64,000 bases of DNA from DASXHY01 sp035552155 (GCA_035552155.1 DASZLX010000043.1:62001-126000), one strand, 5' to 3'; shown: positions 7,984 through 16,706, counted from the stretch's first letter. Numbers and translations are program-made. Notes: generated by a model from the letters alone, not told the origin.

Positions 7984-9657
7984 TTACTCCCTCGCCGTCT
8001 GCACCGGCAGAGCTGAAAGCGTCACACCCTTGTTCGTCTCACTGAAATAATTTGCTGACCAATCGTTCTGGAACAGCACCACCGGATTTTTGCCCACATC
8101 ATACGCGAGACGCGCGCCAGTCGGCAGGGAAAGCACATCCAACGCTTCCTCTTTCATTCCCGCCGGCAGCCAGCGCACGACAGTCCAGGGCGCCGATTCG
8201 AGCTGGGACGCCGCTCCGTATTCGCTTTCGAGGCGGAATTGCACGACTTCGAATTGCAACGGCCCAACCGCCGCGAGCAGCGGAACTTTCGCGCCGGAAT
8301 CGCGCAGGTAAAGCGCCTGGATCACGCCCTCCTGCAAAAGCTGGTCGAGGCCCTGGCGGAATTGCTTGTATTTCGCCGTGTTCGGATTGTGCAAATAAGC
8401 GAATGCCTCGGGCGTGAAGCGCGGGATTTCTTTGTAAAGAATTTTGGGATCGGTCGTCAGTGTGTCGCCGATGCCGAAGCTGTCATGGCCAACCAACCCT
8501 ATGACGTCGCCCGGGTAAGCTTCGTTGAGTGTCTCGCGCTCGTTGCCAAAAAGTTTGTGCGAGCTCGAAAGGCGGACTTTCTTTCCCGAACGCGAATGGT
8601 GCACCGTCATGTCGCGCTCGAATTTGCCGGAGCAGACGCGGAGAAACGCAATGCGATCACGATGCCGCGGGTCCGTGTTGGCCTGGATTTTGAAAATGAA
8701 CCCGGAAAACGCCGGGTTTTCCGGCGTAATATAGTCGCCGACGTCAGGAGGCGGAGCGGCTTGTGTATCGCCATCACTCGAATCATTCCGCCTCGTTACC
8801 TCGTCGGCTACGGTGGCGAGCCGGCCCTTCGGCGCGGGCGCGTGTTTGAGAAATCCGTCCAACAACAACTGCACCCCAAAATTATTGATCGCGCTGCCGA
8901 AAAAAACCGGCGTGGTTTTTTCACTGAGCACAGCGGCATCGTCCCACTCATGGCCGGCGTGTTCGAGCATTTCCAATTCTTCCACGGTCTTGTTAAACGT
9001 CGTCTCGTCGAGGCGACCGCGAATGATATCATCGTGCAGGCCGCCGACCTCGACGGGCGCGCGATATTGGCCGCCCACGGTGCGCTCGAAGAGGTGCATC
9101 AATTGCGTCTGGCGATCGAACACGCCCTGAAACTCGAAACCGGTGCCGATCGGCCAATTCACCGGGAACGCGCCGATGCCGAGCACTTGTTCCAACTCGT
9201 CGAGCAACGCGAGCGGCTCTTTCATCGGGCGATCGCACTTGTTCATGAACGTGAAGATGGGCACGCCGCGCTGGCGGCAGACCTCGAAGAGTTTGCGCGT
9301 CTGCGGCTCGATGCCCTTGGCGGCGTCAATCACCATCACCACCGAATCGACCGCGGTGAGCACGCGATAAGTGTCTTCGGAAAAATCCTTGTGGCCGGGA
9401 GTGTCCAGCAGGTTCAAGCGGTAGCCCGAGTAATCGAATTGCAGCACCGTGGAGCTGATGGAGATGCCGCGTTTCTTTTCGAGTTCCATCCAGTCGGACG
9501 TGGTCGCGCGCTGATTTTTGCGCGCTGTGACGGAGCCGGCGAGCTGGACCGCGCCGCCGTACAGCAGGAGCTTTTCCGTCAGCGTGGTCTTGCCCGCGTC
9601 CGGATGCGAAATAATGGCGAACGTGCGCCGTGCCTGAACTTCTTTTAAAAAATCCAC
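7984..9657 (-). CDS. prfC: Peptide chain release factor 3
   Basis: A 557-residue translational GTPase that removes RF1/RF2 from the ribosome after peptide release. Motifs in order: G1 SHPDAGKTTL, switch/G2 region KKRGISISST, G3 DTPGHKDFSEDTYR, G4 NKCDR, followed by domain II (about 380-460) and the RF3 C-terminal domain (LYLRDSGAKVPLLAAVGPLQFEV is split here into the motif around LAAVGPLQFEV). The GTG at 9657 was chosen because RF3 starts a few residues before ARRTFAIISHPDAG. The open frame extends to 9861, but that part runs through an inverted-repeat element and is not conserved in character. A poorly conserved insert (around DSSDGDTQAAPPPDVG) makes it slightly longer than the 529-residue E. 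coli protein. It is convergent with the YfhO-like gene. Confidence 0.92.
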   Translation of the reverse strand: MDFLKEVQARRTFAIISHPDAGKTTLTEKLLLYGGAVQLAGSVTARKNQRATTSDWMELEKKRGISISSTVLQFDYSGYRLNLLDTPGHKDFSEDTYRVLTAVDSVVMVIDAAKGIEPQTRKLFEVCRQRGVPIFTFMNKCDRPMKEPLALLDELEQVLGIGAFPVNWPIGTGFEFQGVFDRQTQLMHLFERTVGGQYRAPVEVGGLHDDIIRGRLDETTFNKTVEELEMLEHAGHEWDDAAVLSEKTTPVFFGSAINNFGVQLLLDGFLKHAPAPKGRLATVADEVTRRNDSSDGDTQAAPPPDVGDYITPENPAFSGFIFKIQANTDPRHRDRIAFLRVCSGKFERDMTVHHSRSGKKVRLSSSHKLFGNERETLNEAYPGDVIGLVGHDSFGIGDTLTTDPKILYKEIPRFTPEAFAYLHNPNTAKYKQFRQGLDQLLQEGVIQALYLRDSGAKVPLLAAVGPLQFEVVQFRLESEYGAASQLESAPWTVVRWLPAGMKEEALDVLSLPTGARLAYDVGKNPVVLFQNDWSANYFSETNKGVTLSALPVQTARE

Positions 9658-9753
9658 AAGGACGCGAACAATACCATGGAATCCTCGCGGGACAAGCCGG
9701 GAAAGAATCGAGTTTTTCCGGCTTTGCCCGGGACCGTTGATGAATTCCCATCG

Positions 9754-9855
9754 CAAAGGCGCCGGAGGGCCGGCGCACTCCGAGACGCTGACGCGAATAA
9801 CAGGACGAGGCAGTTTCCGCCAGGTTTTGGAGTGCGCCGGCCCTCCGGCGCTTTG
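9754..9855. repeat. Inverted-repeat element with 27-bp arms
   Basis: The left arm (9754-9781) and right arm (9829-9855) are complementary except for one extra G on the left. Each arm is itself palindromic around GCCGGAGGGCCGGC. The 47-bp centre has no ORF. No terminal target duplication was seen. It resembles REP/MITE-like intergenic elements, and other GC-rich inverted repeats of different sequence occur at 11379 and 36561. Confidence 0.8.
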
Positions 9856-9932
9856 TCCCACGGCCCTTACAGCCCTTCACTCCCCCGCAATCTCCTTGAC
9901 TCAAACCACCAATTGCCCTATCGAAGAGTCGC

Positions 9933-10001
9933 ATGTTTTACGATGCGTCATTCGCGATGGCCCCTGCGGCCATTATTAGCCCCGGCTTGGGGCATGGATA
10001 G
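9933..10001 (+). CDS. Putative leader peptide of ilvA (22 aa, tandem Ile codons)
   Basis: An ATG at 9933 opens a 22-codon frame ending in TAG at 9999-10001. The peptide includes FAMAPAAIISPGLGHG, with two adjacent isoleucine codons (ATT ATT, 9972-9977). It sits about 80 bases ahead of the threonine dehydratase start, with an intrinsic terminator between. That arrangement is the classical design of a ribosome-mediated attenuator for isoleucine synthesis. The frame is seen directly; translation and regulation are inferred. Too short for routine gene calling. Confidence 0.6.
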   Translation: MFYDASFAMAPAAIISPGLGHG

Positions 10002-10064
10002 ACGCGCACCGATTTAACGCTTTTAATCCTGAAGCCCTGAGTTAAACACTCGGGGATTTTTTTT
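9958..10064 (+). promoter_or_regulatory. Attenuator upstream of ilvA
   Basis: Three hairpins follow one another: ATGGCC/GGCCAT (about 9957-9973, overlapping the leader codons), GCCCC/GGGGC (9979-9983 with 9989-9993), and the terminator CCCTGAGT/ACTCGGGG (10035-10042 with 10048-10055, one G-U pair) followed by eight T. The GGGGC at 9989-9993 can alternatively pair with GCCCT at 10034-10038, the base of the terminator stem. A ribosome stalled on the two Ile codons would cover the 5' arm of the second hairpin and free GGGGC for that antiterminator pairing. The pairings are seen; the switch is an inference. Confidence 0.62.
10035..10064 (+). terminator. Intrinsic terminator in the ilvA leader
   Basis: An 8-bp stem (10035-10042 with 10048-10055), loop TAAAC, then A and eight consecutive T (10057-10064). 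It ends 14 bases before the ilvA start codon, so it can only act on the leader transcript. Confidence 0.85.
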
Positions 10065-10078
10065 GCCCAAAACACTTT

Positions 10079-11323
10079 ATGAAAAACGAATCAACAACCC
10101 AGGTTTCGCTCTCGGAAATCGTCGCGGCCCGCTCCCGGTTGAACGGCGCGATTGCCTATACGCAATGTTCCGAGTCCGCGGCCCTGAGTGAATTGACGGG
10201 GGCGCGCATTTTTTGCAAACAGGAATTCCTTCAGCGAACCGGCAGTTTCAAGGAACGCGGGGCGCGAAATGCTCTGGCGCAACTCTCACCGGAGCACGCG
10301 CGGCGGGGAGTGATCGCCGCGTCCGCCGGCAACCACGCGCTCGGCCTTTCCTGGCACGGGAAATTGCTCGGCATCTCCGTCACCGTGGTCATGCCACGCT
10401 TTGCGCCGTTGGTGAAAGTGGCGCGCTGCCGCCAATTCGGGGCAAAGGTGGTCCTGCACGGCGACACCTTTGACGAAGCCCGCAGCGAGGCGATGCGCAT
10501 CGCCGCGGAATCCCAGCTCGTCTACATCCATCCGTTTGATGACCCGCAAGTCATCGCTGGGCAAGGAACGCTGGCTTTTGAAATCCTCGAACAAGTGCCG
10601 GATGCGGAAGCCATCGTGGTGCCGGTGGGCGGCGGCGGATTGCTGGCCGGCGTGGCAACGGTGTTGCACGGCCTCAAGCCGGAGTTGCAAATCATCGGGG
10701 TCGAACCGGTGAACGCCGCGTGCTTCGCCGCCGGATTGGCGGCGCCAGGCCCCGTGCGCGTTCCCACGCGATATACCCTCGCGGACGGATTGGCCGTGGC
10801 GGAAGCCGGCCGGCACACGCTGGCCATCGCCCGACCGCTGGTTCATCAGATGGTGAAAGTTCAGGAGGAAGAAATCGCGCTGGCGATGTTGCGGCTGGCG
10901 GAGTTGGAAAAATGCATCATCGAAGGCGCCGGCGCCACCGGCCTGGCCGCGATGTTAAGCGGACAACTGCCCGAACTCGCCGGCCGAAAAGTCGTGCTGT
11001 TGCTCACCGGCGGCAACATCGATCCATTGGCCCACAGCCGCGTGATCGAGCGCGGGTTGGCCGCTGACGGACGCATCTACCGATTTGACGTGCTGCTCAG
11101 CGACCGCCCGGGCGGCCTGGCGCATCTCTCCGCAGTCCTGGCGAGTGCGGGAGCGAACGTCACTGAGATTGTGCATAACCGGACTTTCGCCGGTCCCGAC
11201 CTCTCGCGAGTTCACGTGCTCTGCACCGTGGAAACTCGTGACCGCGCGCACATTGCTGAAATTCAACAACAGTTGGCGGAAAATCACGTGGAACTGTTCA
11301 ACGTGGAAAAGCCAGTGCCTTAA
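10079..11323 (+). CDS. ilvA: Threonine dehydratase (threonine ammonia-lyase) with C-terminal ACT domain
   Basis: A 414-residue PLP enzyme of fold type II that deaminates threonine to 2-oxobutanoate, the first committed step of isoleucine synthesis. The Schiff-base lysine is K58 in GSFKERGARN. The substrate loop is SAGNHALG and the phosphate-binding glycine loop is VPVGGGGLLAG. From about residue 335 follows an ACT-type regulatory domain (FDVLLSDRPGGLAHLSAVL). The length matches the short form with one C-terminal ACT domain and not the 514-residue E. coli IlvA. The leader peptide and attenuator just upstream argue for a biosynthetic role sensitive to isoleucine. The ATG at 10079 is the only start compatible with the terminator. 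Confidence 0.92.
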   Translation: MKNESTTQVSLSEIVAARSRLNGAIAYTQCSESAALSELTGARIFCKQEFLQRTGSFKERGARNALAQLSPEHARRGVIAASAGNHALGLSWHGKLLGISVTVVMPRFAPLVKVARCRQFGAKVVLHGDTFDEARSEAMRIAAESQLVYIHPFDDPQVIAGQGTLAFEILEQVPDAEAIVVPVGGGGLLAGVATVLHGLKPELQIIGVEPVNAACFAAGLAAPGPVRVPTRYTLADGLAVAEAGRHTLAIARPLVHQMVKVQEEEIALAMLRLAELEKCIIEGAGATGLAAMLSGQLPELAGRKVVLLLTGGNIDPLAHSRVIERGLAADGRIYRFDVLLSDRPGGLAHLSAVLASAGANVTEIVHNRTFAGPDLSRVHVLCTVETRDRAHIAEIQQQLAENHVELFNVEKPVP

Positions 11324-11378
11324 CCGGCTTCACTAATCAAACAGCGCGAAACTTCACAGAGGGTCTCGTCCACCTATT

Positions 11379-11410
11379 GGTAGGGACGGTGCGCCGCGCC
11401 GTCCCCTACC
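11379..11410. repeat. Short GC-rich inverted repeat after ilvA
   Basis: GGTAGGGACGG (11379-11389) and CCGTCCCCTACC (11399-11410) face each other around GTGCGCCGCG or similar. There is no T-run, so it is unlikely to be an intrinsic terminator. It resembles dispersed intergenic palindromes. Confidence 0.65.
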
Positions 11411-11522
11411 TAATCCACGACACTATTTTGCTGCAGGTTTGCATCACACTCGCAACGCGATCAGGAATTGCTTTTGTCAGCCGGTTCAAACAAATTTGGC
11501 CCATCGCCATCCCCTTACAGCC

Positions 11523-14228
11523 ATGATGAAAACACCAGGAAGCACCTCGTCCGGCGCCGGCCACAAAAATTTCAAATCAAAATTATGCTCGCTGGCCATT
11601 GCGCTGGCGCTTCCGGTTTGTGCCGTGCCGGGAGAATCGCTTCCGGGTCTGAGCCCGCAAATGATTTCCGCCGGCTGGCAATTGCAGGCGGAGCCCAAGG
11701 TCGCGCAATCCGCGGCCGTGATTTCCCAACCTGGCTTTGCCGCCGAAGGTTGGTATGCGGCGACCGTGCCGGGAACGGTCTTGACCTCGCTCGTCAACGA
11801 TCGCGTCTATCCCGAACCGCTCTATGGTGAAAATAATCGTCCGGACAAAATTCCCGACAGCCTGTGTCGGGAATCGTGGTGGTACCGCGCGACCTTCACG
11901 GTGCCGAAAAGTTACGCCGGCAAAATTGTCTGGCTGAATTTCGACGGCATCAATTACTCCGCGGAAATCTGGGTCAACGGCCGGCAGGTGGGCACGATGC
12001 GCGGCGCGTTTGCGCGCGGCATCTTCGACATCACCAGCCAGGTCACCCCCGGCCAGGAAGCCGCGCTGGCCGTGCGCATCACGCCGCAGCCGCATCCCGG
12101 CGAGCCTCACGAACACACCATTGCCAACGGCATGGGCCTCAATGGCGGCATCACGGCGTTGGACGGTCCGACGTTTCTCTGCACGATTGGCTGGGATTGG
12201 ATACCCGCCATTCGCGACCGGGACAGCGGCATCTGGCAAAACGTTTTTCTTTCCGCCAGCGGGCCGGTCGTCGTCAAAAATCCGCTGGTCACCAGCGACC
12301 TGCCGCTGCCGAAACTGAACTCCGCTGATTTGACGATCCAAGCGACCGTCCAAAATGTTTCCGACCAGCCGCAAAAGGGTTTTCTCAAGGGCGCCTTCGA
12401 CGGCGCGTCGTTCCAGGTTCCGGTGGAACTGAAGGCCCATGCGTCCCGGGTGATTTCGCTCGATTCCAAAAGCACTCCGCAATTGCACGTCAAAAATCCC
12501 CGGCTCTGGTGGCCGAATGGTTATGGACCGCAAAATTTATACACGCTGCATTTGCAGTTTGAAGCGGCCGGCGCGCCTTCCGACCAACGGGATCTCACTT
12601 TCGGCATCCGCAAAATCGCCTATTCGGTTCCCGATTCCGACAACCTGACGCTGTCGGTCAACGGCGTGCGCGTTTTTTGCAAGGGCGGCGACTGGGGTTT
12701 GGACGAAGCCATGAAACGCATTCCACGCGACCGCCTGGAGGCGCAAATCCGGCTGCATCAACTGGCCAATTATAATTTCATCCGCAACTGGGTCGGCCAA
12801 AGCACCAGCGAAGATTTTTATGAGATGTGCGACAAATACGGCCTGCTGCTGTGGGACGAATTTTTCCAGCCCAACCCCAGCGACGGCCCAAACCCCGACG
12901 ACCTCGACACGTATCTGGCCAACGTGCGCGACAAAATATTGCGCTTTCGCAATCATCCCAGCATCGCCATCTGGTGCGCGCGCAATGAAGGTTATCCGCC
13001 CAAGGCGATTGACGACGCGTTGCAAAAATTGATGGGTGAACTCGAGCCGGACCGGTTGTATCAGCCCAGTTCCACCGCCGGTCACGGGGTTTATTCGCAC
13101 GGCCCGTATTGCTGGCGGACGCCGCGTGAATTCTACGATTTTACGGCCGAAGATATTTTTAAAACTGAGACGGGCAGCGTCTCAATCCCCACGCTGGAAT
13201 CGATTCACGGCATGATGCCGCAGAAAGATTGGGAAACCATCAACGACGATTGGGCGGAACACGATCTCGCCAAAGGCGCGCAGCATGGCGATCAATACCC
13301 GTTGATCATCGCCCAACGTTATGGGGCGCTGACGAACCTCGCGGATTTTGTCCGCAAGGCGCAACTGGCCAACTACGAGGCTTATCGCGCCATGTATGAA
13401 GGCCGCGAAGCGAAGATGTTCAAGCCCTGCACCGGCGTCATTACCTGGATGAGCAATCCCGCGCAGCCGAGTTTCGTCTGGCAGCTCTATCATCACGACC
13501 TCGAGCCGAACGCCTCGCTATTTGCCGTGAGAAAAGCCGGCGAACCGGTGCACATCCAGTTGAATCAAAAAACCTGGGAGGTGGAAGTCGTCAACAACCT
13601 GCCGGCCGCTTTGAGCGGAGCGTCCGCCCATCTGACGATTTACAATCTCGATGGCACGGTGGCGGGCGAGCATCAGTTCACGGTCAACGCGCAACCCACC
13701 GCTGAAACCGGGCTTGGTTCGGTGGATTGGCCAACCAACGTTTCCACGGTCCATTTTGTAAAACTCGAATTACGCGACCGCAAAGGGAAATTGTTATCCG
13801 ACAATTTTTACTGGCGGACCTTGAGGCAGGACGACTTTCAGGATTTAAATCAAATGCCGGCCGTCACGCTCGATTCAAAAATCTCGCGGCACGACTCGGG
13901 AGGAAAATGTTTGGTGACCGTCACGTTGCACAACGCCGGCTCGCACATCGCCCTGATGACCCATCTGCAACTGCGGCGGAAGGATTCGGGCGACCGCGTG
14001 CTGCCGGCTTATTACTCGGATAATTACGTCTCGCTGGTTCCGGGCGAGACCAGGACCATTTCCATCGAAGCGGCTTCGTCCGACCTGGGCAATCAAGCGC
14101 CGCTGGTGTTGGTGGACGGATGGAACGTGGCGATCAAATCCTCCGCTGGCGCGAAGGCCGCCATCGCATTGAACGAGGACGCACAGGTCAGCCACTGGCC
14201 TAAAACCGGTTTGCCTTTTGCCCATTGA
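11523..14228 (+). CDS. Secreted glycoside hydrolase family 2 (exo-beta-glucosaminidase/mannosidase-like)
   Basis: A 901-residue enzyme. The start was moved to 11523 (ATGATG) because a signal peptide follows (KSKLCSLAIALALPVCAVPG); the open frame upstream lacks protein character. Domain order: GH2 sugar-binding jelly roll (about 40-220), Ig-like beta sandwich (230-370), TIM barrel (about 375-680), then further beta-sandwich domains. The catalytic acid/base is probably E489 in WCARNEG, the classical GH2 Asn-Glu pair, and the nucleophile probably E549 in TETGSVSIP. The sequence resembles exo-beta-D-glucosaminidases and beta-mannosidases more than LacZ. It would release sugars from the non-reducing ends of beta-linked glycans in the periplasm or outside. 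The exact substrate is not predictable. Confidence 0.86.
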   Translation: MMKTPGSTSSGAGHKNFKSKLCSLAIALALPVCAVPGESLPGLSPQMISAGWQLQAEPKVAQSAAVISQPGFAAEGWYAATVPGTVLTSLVNDRVYPEPLYGENNRPDKIPDSLCRESWWYRATFTVPKSYAGKIVWLNFDGINYSAEIWVNGRQVGTMRGAFARGIFDITSQVTPGQEAALAVRITPQPHPGEPHEHTIANGMGLNGGITALDGPTFLCTIGWDWIPAIRDRDSGIWQNVFLSASGPVVVKNPLVTSDLPLPKLNSADLTIQATVQNVSDQPQKGFLKGAFDGASFQVPVELKAHASRVISLDSKSTPQLHVKNPRLWWPNGYGPQNLYTLHLQFEAAGAPSDQRDLTFGIRKIAYSVPDSDNLTLSVNGVRVFCKGGDWGLDEAMKRIPRDRLEAQIRLHQLANYNFIRNWVGQSTSEDFYEMCDKYGLLLWDEFFQPNPSDGPNPDDLDTYLANVRDKILRFRNHPSIAIWCARNEGYPPKAIDDALQKLMGELEPDRLYQPSSTAGHGVYSHGPYCWRTPREFYDFTAEDIFKTETGSVSIPTLESIHGMMPQKDWETINDDWAEHDLAKGAQHGDQYPLIIAQRYGALTNLADFVRKAQLANYEAYRAMYEGREAKMFKPCTGVITWMSNPAQPSFVWQLYHHDLEPNASLFAVRKAGEPVHIQLNQKTWEVEVVNNLPAALSGASAHLTIYNLDGTVAGEHQFTVNAQPTAETGLGSVDWPTNVSTVHFVKLELRDRKGKLLSDNFYWRTLRQDDFQDLNQMPAVTLDSKISRHDSGGKCLVTVTLHNAGSHIALMTHLQLRRKDSGDRVLPAYYSDNYVSLVPGETRTISIEAASSDLGNQAPLVLVDGWNVAIKSSAGAKAAIALNEDAQVSHWPKTGLPFAH

Positions 14229-14272
14229 ACAGGTTTATAGAAGCCGTTAGGCCAGCGCATTATTAATATATC

Positions 14273-14294
14273 GCCGGGTGAAAGCCCGGCTTTT
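14273..14294 (+). terminator. Probable terminator of the GH2 gene
   Basis: GCCGGG (14273-14278) and CCCGGC (14285-14290) form a 6-bp stem around TGAAAG, followed by only four T. It is placed 45 bases after the GH2 stop. A second T-rich stretch at 14304-14313 may help. Confidence 0.5.
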
Positions 14295-14318
14295 GCTGCA
14301 GGCTTTTTCTTTTAGAAG

Positions 14319-14393
14319 TGGCGACCCTACCGGGAATCGAACCCGGGCTCCCACCGTGAAAGGGTGGTGTCCTAACCGCTAGACCATAGGGTC
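14319..14393 (-). tRNA. tRNA-Glu (anticodon TTC)
   Basis: On the minus strand GACCCTA pairs with TAGGGTC as a 7-bp acceptor stem. The anticodon arm is CACCC-TTTCACG-GTGGG-like with TTC in the loop, the T arm contains GGTTCGATTCC, and CCA is encoded. The 75-nt cloverleaf is complete. Confidence 0.95.
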
Positions 14394-14492
14394 ACGAAGC
14401 GCGCAAAAATATAGTCGCCCGAAACCCAAAGTCACGCAGTTTTTCGCATATTATGCGAATTTCAATTCCCACGCGCGAGCTGTCAACACCAT

Positions 14493-14696
14493 TCACCGAT
14501 TATACGGGTTCGGCGAGGGCTGACCGGCGACGCCTTTAGCCGCGCCTTCCATCGTCGAATTCGGCAGGCGCGAAATGCCGCCCGCCGTCTGGCCGACCTG
14601 GTTCGCGCCCTGATTTGCGCTTTCGACCTGCGAAGCGCAACCACCCGCCAATAACAGTCCGAAAGCGGCAACAACGCCAAGATATTTTAGTTTCAT
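14493..14696 (-). CDS. Small lipoprotein downstream of CsgG-like genes
   Basis: A 67-residue protein with a signal peptide and lipobox LLLAGGC, so Cys20 would be the lipidated residue. The mature part (SQVESANQGANQVGQTAGG and a Pro/Asn-rich tail) has no recognisable domain. It starts 13 bases after the stop of the CsgG-domain gene and is transcribed with it, so it is probably a third component of the same envelope function. The entericidin-like small size and Gln/Ala-rich sequence are seen; any function would be guesswork. Confidence 0.72.
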   Translation of the reverse strand: MKLKYLGVVAAFGLLLAGGCASQVESANQGANQVGQTAGGISRLPNSTMEGAAKGVAGQPSPNPYNR

Positions 14697-14709
14697 GTGG
14701 TCCTCGTTA

Positions 14710-15633
14710 TTATTTGGAGGGATCGCCGGCTTTGACGATGTCGCCGACTTTGATGTCTTTGAGCGGTGAATCGGATTTGGCCTTGGCGTATTTTTCCTCG
14801 ACCGTCGTCACCTTGATCGAACCCTTCTTCGTCAACTCAGACCCGAGTTGTTCGCCGGTGGTGGGATCCACCAGATTTTCGCCGACACTGAAAACGGTAA
14901 AGGTGTCTCCTTCGGCAATGCCCGTCTTGGCGCCCCCGCTGATGAGGATTTCGCTGTCGTTGTTCACTTTCACAACTCGCGCCTGGAACGGAACGTCTTT
15001 CAACTTGGCGGCGATCTGGGAGACGGCGTCGTCAATGGCCATCTGGACGGCTTTGCCCATCGGGGTTTTGTCGAAGCCGGCGGTGCCGAATTGGACGCCG
15101 GAAACATTCGCGCCCACCTTCATGCCGCCGGAAGCCGCCTTGCCTTCGACCCGTTGCGAAGCGAGCACTTCGCCCGTGGTGGTGTCAATCAGCCGAATCA
15201 TCAAGCCGATGTGCGCCTCTTCTTTTTTGTTGCCGATGCGGAAGCCGCCGAAGCCGACGCCGTTCTCACTCCCGGAGCTTTGGCTTTCGAATTCGGTCAC
15301 GGTGCCCTTCACGAGGATTTGCGCGCTCACGAGTTTGCCGGTTTCGGCGGAGGCCGCTTTTTGCACGCGCCCGCTGTTGGCGAGGTCCTGTTCGCTGACC
15401 ACGTCCTTGAGCGTCTCGCGTTCCATCACGACAAACTGGCCGCTTTGCATGAGGGCATCGGTCAATTGGTCGGCCATGCCGTCGCCGAGCGAGACCTGAC
15501 CCTGCCATGAGGTTTTATTTTCAAAACGGGATACTGCCACGATCTTTTTCAAGGTCGCCGCCCCGGCGGTCGTCACCGAAGGCAACGCCAGCGCGGCAAG
15601 GATTGTTAGAGTAGTTAAATTTCGCAGACGCAT
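14710..15633 (-). CDS. CsgG-domain secreted protein
   Basis: A 307-residue protein. The ATG at 15633 was chosen over an upstream one because AGGAG lies at the right spacing and a signal peptide follows at once (MRLRNLTTLTILAALALP). The body matches the CsgG domain: KKIVAVSRFENKT, then GDGMADQLTDALMQSGQFVVMERETL, then a long conserved strand-rich part with LVKGTVTEFE. Classical CsgG is a lipoprotein that forms the curli secretion pore, but here there is no lipobox Cys and no curli subunit gene nearby. CsgG-fold proteins of this kind are common in PVC and Bacteroidota genomes with unknown roles. A C-terminal part of about 90 residues (FQARVVKVNNDSEILISGG) looks like a flagellar-assembly/FlgT-like beta domain. 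Confidence 0.78.
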   Translation of the reverse strand: MRLRNLTTLTILAALALPSVTTAGAATLKKIVAVSRFENKTSWQGQVSLGDGMADQLTDALMQSGQFVVMERETLKDVVSEQDLANSGRVQKAASAETGKLVSAQILVKGTVTEFESQSSGSENGVGFGGFRIGNKKEEAHIGLMIRLIDTTTGEVLASQRVEGKAASGGMKVGANVSGVQFGTAGFDKTPMGKAVQMAIDDAVSQIAAKLKDVPFQARVVKVNNDSEILISGGAKTGIAEGDTFTVFSVGENLVDPTTGEQLGSELTKKGSIKVTTVEEKYAKAKSDSPLKDIKVGDIVKAGDPSK

Positions 15634-15685
15634 AATGACTCCTGTATTGGTTGGGTTGTTTCCTCCGATGTCGAATCGGTAACTT

Positions 15686-16510
15686 CTATTTGGTGTTTTG
15701 TATCTCGATTCGCGCATCCACTTTTTTGGTGAGCGCGACGTTGAAAGCCAGGCCGTCCTTCACGAGCACTTTCTTCGACCAATCATCGTATCCCGTCAGG
15801 CTGACCTTAACCAAATGCAGGCCGGACGGGAGCTTGAGGTCGCTGCCGGCGTTGCCGTAAAAAACTCCGTCCACTTCCACGTCGGCATTTTCCGGCACGG
15901 AGGTGATTTTGACCGGAATCAAAGCCCCCGCCGAATCTTCCGGTGCTTTGAACGAGTCATCGTCCAGCAGCGCCTTGGTGAGTTTGGCGGCCACTTCCTC
16001 GGCCAGCTTCGTGTCCATGGTGGTGTCGTAGGATTGCATGGATTGGCCTTCGTCCACCTTTTCCTCCGCGTTGTCATTCCGGGAGAAAAGCAGCTTGCCG
16101 GTTTTAACATCCATAACCTTGATGCCGGCCTTGAGCCGGTAGAAGGTCGTGCGGGTGTTCACGCCGTAACCGGAAAAATTACGCGTCTCTCTCCCGTAAT
16201 CGATGATCTGGCCGGTCAGGATATAATGAACGCCGGCGACTTTGCCGAGCGCCACCGCGGTTTGCGGGTCGCTGAATCCCGAAGCCTGAAAACTTTGCTC
16301 GCGCATGATCGTGTTGAGCTTCTGCCTCTCATACACGTCAAAGCGTTTGGAATTGACGAGAGCGTCCGTGAGAATATCGGGCAACCCATGCGTCAGCCGC
16401 GTATTCAGATCCGAGGTGAAATCGGCCACGGCAATGGATGGAAGTTCCGCGGCCTGTCCCGCCGCACTGATTAACAACGCCAAAAAGAATGTCAGTTTTT
16501 TCAACGGCAT
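15686..16510 (-). CDS. CsgG-domain protein with C-terminal PEGA domain
   Basis: A 274-residue protein with signal peptide KKLTFFLALLISAAGQAAE and a CsgG-like domain (PSIAVADFTSDLNTRL, DILTDALVNSKRFDVYERQ, GVHYILTGQIIDYG). From about residue 205 follows a PEGA domain (PVKITSVPENADVEVDGVFYGNA is its core, here split as VPENADVEVDG). PEGA domains are surface-layer or envelope-associated beta modules. Two starts fit: ATG at 16510 (used) and GTG at 16519, both near GGGAG. It lies 52 bases upstream of the second CsgG-like gene, forming a three-gene envelope operon with the lipoprotein. The two CsgG proteins are only distantly similar to each other. Confidence 0.78.
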   Translation of the reverse strand: MPLKKLTFFLALLISAAGQAAELPSIAVADFTSDLNTRLTHGLPDILTDALVNSKRFDVYERQKLNTIMREQSFQASGFSDPQTAVALGKVAGVHYILTGQIIDYGRETRNFSGYGVNTRTTFYRLKAGIKVMDVKTGKLLFSRNDNAEEKVDEGQSMQSYDTTMDTKLAEEVAAKLTKALLDDDSFKAPEDSAGALIPVKITSVPENADVEVDGVFYGNAGSDLKLPSGLHLVKVSLTGYDDWSKKVLVKDGLAFNVALTKKVDARIEIQNTK

Positions 16511-16706
16511 ATCTCCCACGCTTTTAGGATGCGAACGAGACAGCGGCGGTGCAGCGTTATCGCCAGTCGTTCAGGGTTATGGGGTGAAACCCTACCATCC
16601 CGAGAACTTTCGACAAGCTTTTTTGCGAAGGGTTACGAAGCAAGGAGGTATCTCAAAATTTGCGGAATGTTTAGTCACGAGGTAGCGGTGGAAGGTAGCG
16701 CTCTAC

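Noticed and set aside
8239..9648. 469-residue plus-strand open frame
   Set aside because: It lies entirely opposite prfC, whose GTPase motifs are intact; the frame is a high-GC codon-bias shadow without recognisable domains.
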